DNA from: Kiritimatiellia bacterium
GTDB taxonomy: Bacteria; Verrucomicrobiota; Kiritimatiellia; RFP12; UBA1067
NCBI GenBank assembly: GCA_017547265.1
Contig: JAFYQC010000263.1
Location: forward strand, 1 to 7,348
DNA: 7,348 nucleotides
Direction of reading: 5' to 3'
A model generated the notes under the pieces. The model saw only the letters and a list, made by a program, of their open reading frames with translations, was not told where the DNA came from and did not search any database. Position 1 is the first letter of the stretch; the number at the start of each line of letters is the position of its first letter. Positions 1-6,482 of the stretch are shown here, one piece after another. The position numbers and the translations under genes are program-made.

Positions 1-193
1 CGGACGTGAAGTACGCGCCGTTCACGACGGCCTTCACCTTCTGCCGGTTGCCCTGCGTCAGGAACGCAAGCGACTTCGCGACCCGCACGGGGGTTTTCTT
101 CAGCCCCTCGCGATCCGGATCCTCCCCCAGCTCGACCAGCAATTCCCTGACAAGCTTCGCAATCCGCTTTTGATTTGGTTCTCGCGTTTTCAA
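1..193 (-). CDS. folE: GTP cyclohydrolase I, N-terminal part (runs off window)
   Basis: FolE converts GTP to 7,8-dihydroneopterin triphosphate, the first step of folate/pterin synthesis, in the cytosol as a decamer. The 64 codons visible contain the family's N-terminal helix and linker: [18 protein letters not shown] (residues 23-40) matches the near-invariant GEDPxREGLxxTPxRVA signature, followed by FLTQG and VNGAYF, which resemble the region before the T-fold domain. The zinc-binding Cys and His residues lie beyond the window edge. No ATG exists in this frame after the upstream ligase stop, which is in the same frame; the first usable start is a TTG at 193-191 with AAGG about nine bases before it. 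It begins 18 nt after the acyl-CoA ligase stop, so it is probably co-transcribed with it. Family assignment is firm; the TTG start is inferred. Confidence 0.87.
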   Translation of the reverse strand, partial: MKTREPNQKRIAKLVRELLVELGEDPDREGLKKTPVRVAKSLAFLTQGNRQKVKAVVNGAYFTS

Positions 194-226
194 GACTTTA
201 GACCTTGGATTTCAGACTTTTATCTT
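192..226. repeat. Degenerate 7-bp tandem repeat across the ligase/folE junction
   Basis: Read on the plus strand in steps of seven, the bases are AAGACTT, TAGACCT, TGGATTT, CAGACTT and TTATCTT. The first, second and fourth units match TAGACTT at 6 of 7 positions, the third at 5, the last at 4. The array covers the last codons and stop of the acyl-CoA ligase and the ribosome binding site and TTG start of folE. The register is seen directly; that it is a true repeat family rather than chance is inference. Confidence 0.42.
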
Positions 227-1699
227 TCCGGACGAGGTCCGCGGGAACGGCTCCTTGCGGATGACGATCGTCTTGATCCGCTTGTAGACGGGGAGCGTCA
301 GGTTCAGCTCGCCAATCGCCTTGCGGACAAACTCCTCCGGCATCGACGGATAGACCTCCGCCTTGATGTCACGGGACTCGCCCTCGCCGGAGATGACGGC
401 CTCGAGAACGCCCGGCAGCAGCAGAAGCTTTTCCTCCAGCTCCTCCGGGGCGATCTTCTTGCCCGAAGAAAGGATGATCGTACGCGAGGCGCGGCCCGTG
501 ATCCAAACGAATCCGTCCTCGTCAATGTACCCGACGTCCCCAGTGCTGTACCAGCCCTCGGAATCGATTACCAGGGCCGTCTTCTCGGGCTGCTTGTAAT
601 AGCCCTTCATCACGCACGGGCCCTTGATCAGCAGAATCCCCTCGGGGGACACCTTCGTCTCAACCCCCTTCGCCTGCGAGACCTTGCCCTGCGCCCCGAC
701 ATGCGGATCGCCCGCAAGCGGGGTGATCGAATAGGCCGCGCATGTCTCCGTAAGGCCGTAGCCGGTAATCATCTTTATCCCGAGCGCCGTCAGATGCTCG
801 TAAGTCCGCCGCGGCAGGGCCGCACCGCCGACCAGAATGAAATCAATCGGCTGGCCGAGCGCCTCCTCCGCGGAACCGCCCTTCTGCTGAATCTTCTGCG
901 CGAGGATCTCCGCGAGCGCAGGCACGAGGAACGCGAAATTGACCCGGAAGCGCTCGAAGGCATCGTAGATGCGCCTGAAGTCGGGACATACACCAAGCGC
1001 CACGCCGTGCGAAAGCATGAAGTAGGTGGCGCCGATGCCGAAGATGTGGTGGAGCGGCAGGAGCATCAGCGACCGCTGGCCCGCGTGAATCGGCAAGCAC
1101 TGGCTCGCCCAGTCGCAGAACGTCTCCAGCGCCCGAACCGTCAGCTCGGCGCCGCGCGGTTTCGAGGTCGTCCCCGACGTGAAAACAATCATCGAGGTCT
1201 GCGGCTCGCCAGTCGAATCCTCTTCCAGTTCAAGATGATCCTTCTGCCAGATACTGTCCTTCAGGCCGAACGCTCCGCGCAGCCTGTCCAGGAAGCGCTC
1301 GGTCTTGATCGTGCCGAAGCCCGCAACCACGAGGCCCGGCGTAAGTCGCCCCGCCTCCCGCGCCTTGTCCTCATAGAGGGAGGAGTGGACGAGCGCGACC
1401 GCGCCGGTGAACTTCATCCGCTCGGAGATTTCCTGCGGCGTGAGGTTCATGTCCACGGGAATCGCCACTGCACCGGAGAAAAGCGTCGCCGCGTGCGCAA
1501 CCACCCACTCGTAGGAGTTCTCGCCGAGGATGCCGACCTTCGCCCCAGGGGCGTAGGTGCGGATCAAGTGAACGACGATGTCGATGTCGTCCGTGAACTG
1601 GCGCCAGGAAATCGGGAGGGCCAGATCGCCGCTCGTCACGAGGAAGGCCGCGGACATCGGCCGCTCCTCCCTCATCTTCTTAAATGCCTCGAAAATCAT
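212..1699 (-). CDS. AMP-forming acyl-CoA ligase (FadD-like, ANL superfamily)
   Basis: This 495-aa protein activates a carboxylic acid, most likely a fatty acid, to an acyl-adenylate and then a thioester with CoA (or possibly ACP). ANL core motifs occur in order: the phosphate-binding loop TSGTTSKPRG (174-183, with Arg where Lys is usual), LPLHHIFG (214-221), GYGLTET (313-319), STGD (385-388, ribose-binding Asp), TGR (401-403) and the hinge before the C-terminal subdomain, and finally PRTSSGK with the catalytic Lys at 492, almost at the C-terminus. All residues needed for activity seem present. Length is slightly short for a FadD (about 500-560). Its ATG shares one base with the IMP cyclohydrolase stop (TGATG) and there is no strong Shine-Dalgarno, so translation is probably coupled. 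Substrate chain length cannot be told from sequence; an acyl-ACP synthetase is the main alternative. Confidence 0.9.
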   Translation of the reverse strand: MIFEAFKKMREERPMSAAFLVTSGDLALPISWRQFTDDIDIVVHLIRTYAPGAKVGILGENSYEWVVAHAATLFSGAVAIPVDMNLTPQEISERMKFTGAVALVHSSLYEDKAREAGRLTPGLVVAGFGTIKTERFLDRLRGAFGLKDSIWQKDHLELEEDSTGEPQTSMIVFTSGTTSKPRGAELTVRALETFCDWASQCLPIHAGQRSLMLLPLHHIFGIGATYFMLSHGVALGVCPDFRRIYDAFERFRVNFAFLVPALAEILAQKIQQKGGSAEEALGQPIDFILVGGAALPRRTYEHLTALGIKMITGYGLTETCAAYSITPLAGDPHVGAQGKVSQAKGVETKVSPEGILLIKGPCVMKGYYKQPEKTALVIDSEGWYSTGDVGYIDEDGFVWITGRASRTIILSSGKKIAPEELEEKLLLLPGVLEAVISGEGESRDIKAEVYPSMPEEFVRKAIGELNLTLPVYKRIKTIVIRKEPFPRTSSGKIKV

Positions 1700-2379
1700 C
1701 AGTGCTGATTGTAGGTCTTGTCGACCTCTTCCCAGGTGCGCGTCGTGAAGAACTTCGAAATCGCCGTATCATACTCGGCCGTGTGCGTGAACGCCTTCTT
1801 CATCAGCCTGAAGCGCGTGTCGAGACCGAGCGTTCCGCCATGGTCGGCGAGTTCGGTCGCGATGTTGCCGTAGTCGAGCGGATCGGTGACGGACGCCACG
1901 CGCAGGTAGTTCTTCGCCGAGGCGCGGACCATGCACGGGCCGCCGATGTCGATGTTCGTCCGGGCCATTTCGGGCGTGACGCCCGCCTTCGCGACCGTCT
2001 GCGTGAAAGGATAGAGATTCACGACCACCATGTCGATCGGATTCGCCGAAAGGCGCTTGAGGTCCGCCTGGTGCGCATCGTTGTACTTCTCGGAGAGGAG
2101 CCCAAGGTAAATCTTGAAGTCAAGCGTCTTCACGAGACCGCCCTGCATCTCAGGCTGACCCGTATAGTCCGAGACCGCGACGAGCGTCTTGTCCGCCTCG
2201 GCGCCCAGAATCTCCTTGACCTTCACGTAGGTCCCGCCGGTCGAGTAGATCTTCACGCCCGGGCAGGCCTTGACGAGCGCGGGGACGAAGGTCTCAAGCC
2301 CCGTCTTGTCGCTCACGCTCATGAGCACGTTCTTGATCTGAATGCGATTGTCGATCTCTGTGACGATGTTCAGGGACAT
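1699..2379 (-). CDS. purH: IMP cyclohydrolase, stand-alone PurH N-terminal domain
   Basis: IMP cyclohydrolase closes the ring of FAICAR to give IMP, the last step of de novo purine synthesis. The 226-aa product covers only the N-terminal MGS-like domain of bifunctional PurH: SVSDKTG (21-27), STGGT (46-50), SDYTG (70-74), VKTL (83-86, Lys84 equivalent to the substrate-contacting Lys), NLYPF (121-125), NIDIGGP (142-148), RASAKN (152-157) and AFTHTAEYD (196-204). The AICAR formyltransferase domain that normally follows is absent; the stop overlaps the next gene. The usual GRVKTLHPKxHGG stretch reads GLVKTLDFKIYLG here, so the Arg and both His are replaced. The frame stays open to an ATG at 2511, but I chose the ATG at 2379: AAAGGA lies nine bases upstream, family homology starts just after, and a promoter lies between the two. 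A separate AICAR formyltransferase should be encoded elsewhere. Confidence 0.88.
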   Translation of the reverse strand: MSLNIVTEIDNRIQIKNVLMSVSDKTGLETFVPALVKACPGVKIYSTGGTYVKVKEILGAEADKTLVAVSDYTGQPEMQGGLVKTLDFKIYLGLLSEKYNDAHQADLKRLSANPIDMVVVNLYPFTQTVAKAGVTPEMARTNIDIGGPCMVRASAKNYLRVASVTDPLDYGNIATELADHGGTLGLDTRFRLMKKAFTHTAEYDTAISKFFTTRTWEEVDKTYNQH

Positions 2380-2389
2380 TTCCTTCAAT

Positions 2390-2427
2390 CCTTTATGGTT
2401 AAAAGCACATAAATTATACCATAAAGG
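2390..2427. promoter_or_regulatory. 10-bp perfect inverted repeat around the purH -10 box and Shine-Dalgarno
   Basis: CCTTTATGGT (2390-2399) and ACCATAAAGG (2418-2427) are exact reverse complements separated by 18 bp. On the coding strand the first arm met by RNA polymerase lies in the promoter spacer against the -10 hexamer; the second arm is in the leader and contains most of the AAAGGA ribosome binding site. It could be a two-half-site operator, or a hairpin that hides the binding site in transcripts reading through from the gene upstream. The repeat is seen; the role is inferred. Confidence 0.5.
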
Positions 2428-2442
2428 GTTGCTGTCCGTCAG
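2413..2442 (-). promoter_or_regulatory. Sigma-70-type promoter for purH-ligase-folE
   Basis: The minus strand shows a consensus -10 TATAAT (2418-2413) and an 18-bp spacer to CTGACG (2442-2437), which matches 4 of 6 bases of TTGACA. Transcription would start near 2406, giving a leader of about 27 nt that carries AAAGGA nine bases before the ATG at 2379. The leader is too short for a riboswitch. It stands between the fusion gene and purH and so probably starts a separate transcription unit. Confidence 0.7.
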
Positions 2443-2578
2443 TAACCGCCATCTGGAGTCGCCCAAAATTTCAGACCTGTCGCGTCCCTTCCGAGAAGGA
2501 CGCGTCGCCATCGGGCTTTCAACGTACCCATAGCCCTTTCAATCGGGCGGCGAATTCTTCCTTCTGCGATTTGCCGCG
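2443..2578. other. Non-coding spacer with a strong hairpin
   Basis: The stretch between the fusion gene stop and the purH promoter contains a hairpin at 2481-2504: CGCGTCC pairs with GGACGCG, and three more pairs can form after one bulged C, closing a short loop. Near 2511-2547 the plus strand also shows ATCGGGC and CTTTCAA each twice, in swapped order. No run of U follows the hairpin on either strand, so it is not a standard intrinsic terminator, and I see no recognisable gene. Confidence 0.45.
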
Positions 2579-5209
2579 CTATTCACAGGAGGCTGACATT
2601 ATTTTCCGAGCAATCTCCACAAATACCGGCAAAGCGACACGACCTGCTAAATGATCTGGACTCGGTTTACCGAAACCGATCACCACCACCCATTTCGGGC
2701 TCTCAGCAGGAAAAAATCCCGCAGCGGCAACATTGCAGTCCGTCTCTGAATACTCTCCGTTGACGGGAATCCTCGTTTCTGAAACCGTTCCCGCGATATC
2801 AAGCCCTTCCAAGTCGACCGAAAACTCCTTTCCGGCGGTAATCATCGCCTCTTTCAGCATCGATGCGATCGTCTTGGAAGTTTCATCCGAAAAAACCCGC
2901 ATGGGCGGCTCCTTCGCCTCATGGATGGAAGCAACACCATTCGTTGAAACAACCTTCGCGACAAGATGCGGAGCAACTGTTTTTCCGCCGTTTGCGAGCG
3001 TTGCATAGGCGTTTGCGATCTGAAGGGCCGTCACGGCCAGCCCGCGCCCGAGACCAAGACGGGTAAGCGTAACGGTATCATATCTGTTCGACGCCCAGAC
3101 AATTCCCGCCTCTTCTCCATAGATGGTTCCGCCGCCTACTTTGCGTCCAAATCCCAAGCGTAAGATATTTTCGATATTCCTGTCCTTCCACATCATATGG
3201 CCGACCTTGCCGGCCCCAATCTCCGTGCGCATCGCAAGCGCTTTTGCAACCGACAGAACTCCCGTCGCGCCAGGAACATCATGCAATTTCGTGCCGTTAT
3301 ACTCCCAGACGCCGTTGCCGTGATCAATTCCCGTATCCGGCGTTACAAGTCCTTTATCCAAGGCCATTGCGTACGTAAGCGGTTTCATAAGACCACCGGG
3401 CTCAAAGTTCATCATCGCCGCATTGTTTCTGAAATAATCCGCACCGTCCTTGATGTCGCGGGATTTCATCGGGTCATACGTTGGCCATGATGCCATCGCC
3501 GCAATTGCGCCGTTCGTCACGTTCAACACGATTCCCCATGCCGTTTCGGCGCGATTGGAGGAAACCGCTTTAAATAGCGCGTCAGCAAGAATGTTCTGCA
3601 TCGACGGAACGACGGTTGTCGTCACGCTTCCGCCGTTGACCGGCGTCGCACGGGCAATCTGCTCCGCACGGCCCGCAGCTCTGACGATCTCTCCGTCCCG
3701 GCCCGCAAGAACTTTATTACACGTATATTCGACACCGGACGCGCCCTGCGTCGTTTTCCCCGGCCAACGGTGAATACACCCGGTTACGTGCACCACATTG
3801 CCGCCGAGCGAATACTCGCGCTTCTGAAGAGGTTCAATAATAAAGCCCTTGGAAAGCCTGCGTCCTTCATCCGAAAGAAACCATCTGGCGACGGATTCTT
3901 CGACATTGGACCGAACAAGGACATAACGGGATTTATCAATATTGCAAAAATTCAGCAATTCTCCCGGCGTCAATTCAAGTCGTGAGCAGATATTGGTCAA
4001 ACTGTCTTGATCGAACGCAATATTGTATTCTCGCGCCACCTTTGGATCAATGCGTACATCATAACGCTTCACCGATCTCGCCAACACCGATCCGTCGGCG
4101 GCATAAATCGCGCCGCGCTTCGCCGCGATTCCGAACTCGCCCAGATGCTCGGTCCTGACAAGCGGGGCATGGAATTTAAGTCCCGACGCTCCTTGAATCG
4201 CCATTCTCAAAATAAGGAATATGATCAATGCGCAGCCTGCGCCGCAGACGGCAATCGTCTTGTTGCGCGACACCATCCCGTATTCCTCCGCATCCGAAAG
4301 AAGCGATAGAAGAACGCCTAAACCAACCCAGAATATTACGCACAACGCGCCGCCATATCCGGCAAGCGCCGGCGCCAGGCCGAGTACGGGAACAGCTCCC
4401 ACACTTTGAAAGATCGAATAGAGAGACGATCCCACCATCGCGCCGCCCCAGAAAAGAATAAACATCCGCTTTGACGGATTCTTGAACGCCAGCCACAACC
4501 ACGCAAGAATCCCGCCCAGCGCAGCATAGAGCGCCGCGACCACGAGCGTAAACCATTTGCCGAATAGAAGCGCTGCGGCGCTCGGCATGGCATTGGCGTA
4601 TGCGACCGGCAAATCGCGAAGGCTGCGATCGGCATAGCCGAACCAATGCGCCGCCGCATATGCCGCCTTCATCTGATATTGCATATACCTGTATGGAGAA
4701 CTCACGCCCTCACCGCCGAAGAAGGCGGTCAGGCGCGCCAGACGATTCGCATTGCCGAAAATATGAACCGCGACGCAGATGAGCAAAATTCCGACAGCAG
4801 CGAAAATCATCCACGGCTTTATATGTTTCTTCGAGCAGAGCCATGCTGTAAAAAGCGCCCACGCCAAAACCAGCACGAGATGAATATTGACGCACACAAC
4901 CCCGAAATCAGCCCATCGCCGCGTCCCGTGCCGTACCGGAGAGAAGCCAACCGCCCAGATCAGAAGCGCGAACCACGCAAGCATCCCCCACGGTGCAAGT
5001 TTGAGCCACTTCCGCCACGGAATCAATGCCGCACCGACGCAAGCGGCAATGCCGAGAGCATTCCACAGGAGTTGCTTTTTGAAAAAGAAGACGCCGCTGT
5101 CCACGCCGTAAACGCAGTCGACAGGACATTTCCACGTAAACATAAGCCCCATCACCGCCAACAGTCCGACGATTGACAGAAGCATCCATTTGATTATACG
5201 CGTGTTCAT
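2579..5209 (-). CDS. SEDS (FtsW/RodA-like) fused to FtsI-like class B PBP, active-site residues lost
   Basis: The 876-aa membrane protein joins two normally separate cell-wall synthesis partners. Residues 1-310 resemble SEDS peptidoglycan glycosyltransferases: FFFKKQLLW (41-49), GTRRW (95-99), RLTAF (159-163), DLPVAY (199-204) and LAGYGGAL (282-289), with about eight membrane helices instead of ten. A further helix (317-338) leads into an FtsI-like periplasmic part: RGAIYAADGSVLARS (365-379), MASWPTYDP (572-580), GLAVTALQIANAYATLANGG (723-742) and GFFPAESPKWVVVI (831-844). Key residues are missing. EPGSxxKP reads EPGGLMKP (Ser to Gly606, Lys609 kept); SSN reads RTE (661-663); KTG reads TVS (808-810). 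In the SEDS half, LPEAHTDF reads LPVAYANA (Asp to Asn206), and no QPDxGT is found. AAGGA lies eight bases before the ATG, 15 nt after the rtcB stop. Family membership is firm; inactivity is inferred from the motifs. It may be a scaffold or regulator of active wall synthases. Confidence 0.88.
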   Translation of the reverse strand: MNTRIIKWMLLSIVGLLAVMGLMFTWKCPVDCVYGVDSGVFFFKKQLLWNALGIAACVGAALIPWRKWLKLAPWGMLAWFALLIWAVGFSPVRHGTRRWADFGVVCVNIHLVLVLAWALFTAWLCSKKHIKPWMIFAAVGILLICVAVHIFGNANRLARLTAFFGGEGVSSPYRYMQYQMKAAYAAAHWFGYADRSLRDLPVAYANAMPSAAALLFGKWFTLVVAALYAALGGILAWLWLAFKNPSKRMFILFWGGAMVGSSLYSIFQSVGAVPVLGLAPALAGYGGALCVIFWVGLGVLLSLLSDAEEYGMVSRNKTIAVCGAGCALIIFLILRMAIQGASGLKFHAPLVRTEHLGEFGIAAKRGAIYAADGSVLARSVKRYDVRIDPKVAREYNIAFDQDSLTNICSRLELTPGELLNFCNIDKSRYVLVRSNVEESVARWFLSDEGRRLSKGFIIEPLQKREYSLGGNVVHVTGCIHRWPGKTTQGASGVEYTCNKVLAGRDGEIVRAAGRAEQIARATPVNGGSVTTTVVPSMQNILADALFKAVSSNRAETAWGIVLNVTNGAIAAMASWPTYDPMKSRDIKDGADYFRNNAAMMNFEPGGLMKPLTYAMALDKGLVTPDTGIDHGNGVWEYNGTKLHDVPGATGVLSVAKALAMRTEIGAGKVGHMMWKDRNIENILRLGFGRKVGGGTIYGEEAGIVWASNRYDTVTLTRLGLGRGLAVTALQIANAYATLANGGKTVAPHLVAKVVSTNGVASIHEAKEPPMRVFSDETSKTIASMLKEAMITAGKEFSVDLEGLDIAGTVSETRIPVNGEYSETDCNVAAAGFFPAESPKWVVVIGFGKPSPDHLAGRVALPVFVEIARKIMSASCE

Positions 5210-5224
5210 TTATTCTTTCCTTTT

Positions 5225-6379
5225 TTAACTTTTGAAATTATACAACGGAACGAGACGGTCTGCAACCTCCGCCGTCGGTGTGATATGCTCGCGGATGAAA
5301 TCGAAACTCTTGTACGCATCCGGCGCTTCATCGAGCGATGAATCCACCGTTGTGGTGAAAAGCTCGCCCAATGTCGCACGGACGCTACCGACATCAAGCA
5401 GTTCCTTGGCATCGGCACGCGACATAAGACGCCCCGCACCGTGCGGAGCAGACTCGTTCCATTCCGGATTTCCCCTGCCGCGACAAATAAGCGTGCCATC
5501 ACGCATATTGATTGGACAAAGAAAAAGCTCACCCTTCTTCGCTGAGACCGCACCTTTACGAATCGTCCGCTCATTGCGGTCGTAATAGTTGTGATTCGTT
5601 TTAATCGCACCGTCTTTTTCTTCAACTCCGATAAATGACATAATCTCCTGAGCCATGATCTCCTTGTTTCGCGCAGCGAGACGGATCCCGACATCCATAA
5701 AGTCGAGATACGCCTCAAATCCGTCATCCGACGGAGAAAGATATTCAAGCCCCTTGGCGTTCCCGGTCGGATGTTGATCGGCGGCCATTTTCTGAAAAAG
5801 ACGGCAGACCGACTTTCCGAACTGACGCGAGCCGGAATGGATCAAAAGATAGATTTCTCCCGTTCTTTCCGACCGCTCAAGGCTGATGAAATGGTTTCCG
5901 GAGCCGAGCGAACAAAGCTGCATGGCAGCAGGAATCCGCTCTTGCTCACGTCCGAAAATACGCGTTTCCAACTTTGCAAGACGATCATCCGCGGCATCAA
6001 ATATCGCCTTATCTTCATCCGTAGCGAACCGATTCACCGACACGGGATACCCACGTGAACCATTAGGAATATTCTTTTTTATAAAATCGTCGAGTTTGCG
6101 CAAATCCGGCGCATCTTTCCCGATCGGCCAAGCAAAAACGCCGCAGGCGATGTCTCCGCCGACAAAATTGGGAACAAGCCGCACCTCGGCATCGTCATCA
6201 AACTTTTGCGTAAACCCGACGAGACAATCCTTGCCGGGATGCCCGTCGGGCATAATGGCGACCTTCGAGCCTTCCGACGCTTTTGCATTCAAAAGCCCAT
6301 ACAACTGCGTCACCGCATCTGGATCAAGGTTGTCAATCGTGATCAATGCGCCAGCATATTTTCCTTTTATCGTATACAT
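5225..6379 (-). CDS. rtcB: RtcB-family RNA ligase (3'-phosphate/5'-OH RNA ligase)
   Basis: RtcB joins RNA 2',3'-cyclic-phosphate or 3'-phosphate ends to 5'-OH ends using GTP and Mn2+, through a guanylylated histidine; in bacteria it serves RNA repair. The 384-aa protein carries MPDGHPGKDCLVGFT (43-57), NFVGGDIACG (71-80, metal-binding Asp76 and Cys79), LGSGNHF (158-164, His163), HSGSR (181-185, His181), NHNYYDR (262-268), RKGAVSAKKGEL (274-285) and SAPHGAGRLMSR (310-321), in which His313 is the expected GMP acceptor. All motifs look intact, so an active enzyme is likely. It is shorter than E. coli RtcB (about 408 aa) and belongs to a divergent subgroup that I cannot name with certainty. AAAGGA lies nine bases before the ATG. 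No archease or RtcA is nearby; the next gene downstream is the SEDS-PBP fusion, whose ribosome binding site begins right after the rtcB stop. Confidence 0.93.
   Translation of the reverse strand: MYTIKGKYAGALITIDNLDPDAVTQLYGLLNAKASEGSKVAIMPDGHPGKDCLVGFTQKFDDDAEVRLVPNFVGGDIACGVFAWPIGKDAPDLRKLDDFIKKNIPNGSRGYPVSVNRFATDEDKAIFDAADDRLAKLETRIFGREQERIPAAMQLCSLGSGNHFISLERSERTGEIYLLIHSGSRQFGKSVCRLFQKMAADQHPTGNAKGLEYLSPSDDGFEAYLDFMDVGIRLAARNKEIMAQEIMSFIGVEEKDGAIKTNHNYYDRNERTIRKGAVSAKKGELFLCPINMRDGTLICRGRGNPEWNESAPHGAGRLMSRADAKELLDVGSVRATLGELFTTTVDSSLDEAPDAYKSFDFIREHITPTAEVADRLVPLYNFKS
5237..5265 (-). promoter_or_regulatory. Possible internal promoter at the end of rtcB
   Basis: Within the last rtcB codons the minus strand has a perfect TATAAT (5242-5237) 17 bp after TTGCAG (5265-5260; 3 of 6 with TTGACA). 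A start near 5230 would leave about 20 nt before the fusion gene ATG and keep its ribosome binding site. The -10 also simply encodes Leu-Tyr-Asn codons, so chance is quite possible. Confidence 0.33.
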
Positions 6380-6405
6380 TTCAATTCGTCCTTTCCTTAT
6401 ACTCC

Positions 6406-6436
6406 ATTAGACACATTTACACACGCAATATGACAA
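6406..6436 (-). promoter_or_regulatory. Candidate rtcB promoter
   Basis: TTGTCA (6436-6431) matches 5 of 6 bases of the -35 consensus and TCTAAT (6411-6406) 5 of 6 of the -10, but the spacer is 19 bp, longer than the preferred 17. The start would fall near 6399, just ahead of the rtcB ribosome binding site. The 103-nt gap between the peptidase stop and rtcB (6380-6482) is otherwise AT-rich and featureless, with no intrinsic terminator that I can see. Confidence 0.35.
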
Positions 6437-6482
6437 AAACATTACAGAAATTATGCATTTGAAAATACCGCTAAGATATGAA

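Noticed and set aside
170..1708. Long plus-strand open frame of about 512 codons opposite the acyl-CoA ligase
   Set aside because: It is the antisense shadow of a GC-rich gene: its protein is dominated by Arg, Leu, Asp and Glu without any recognisable motif, while the minus strand encodes a complete ANL enzyme.
1684..2412. Plus-strand open frame opposite purH
   Set aside because: Same antisense composition effect; the minus strand carries all IMP cyclohydrolase motifs.
2481..2504. Hairpin as an intrinsic terminator of the fusion gene
   Set aside because: No U-rich run follows on the minus strand, and it lies about 75 nt after the stop codon.
2380..2511. Upstream ATG giving purH 44 more N-terminal residues
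   Set aside because: The extension resembles no family N-terminus, covers the promoter and hairpin spacer, and the ATG at 2379 has a well-placed ribosome binding site.
2439..2531. 30-aa minus-strand frame with AAAGGG just before its ATG
   Set aside because: The spacing from AAAGGG to ATG is only two bases, the frame runs through the hairpin and ends on the -35 box, and the peptide resembles nothing I know.
2579..5209. Reading the fusion gene as a frameshifted or chimeric assembly of separate ftsW and ftsI genes
   Set aside because: The junction (residues 305-340) runs smoothly from the last SEDS helix into a normal PBP membrane anchor in one frame, and the motif changes are substitutions within well-aligned sequence, not frame breaks.
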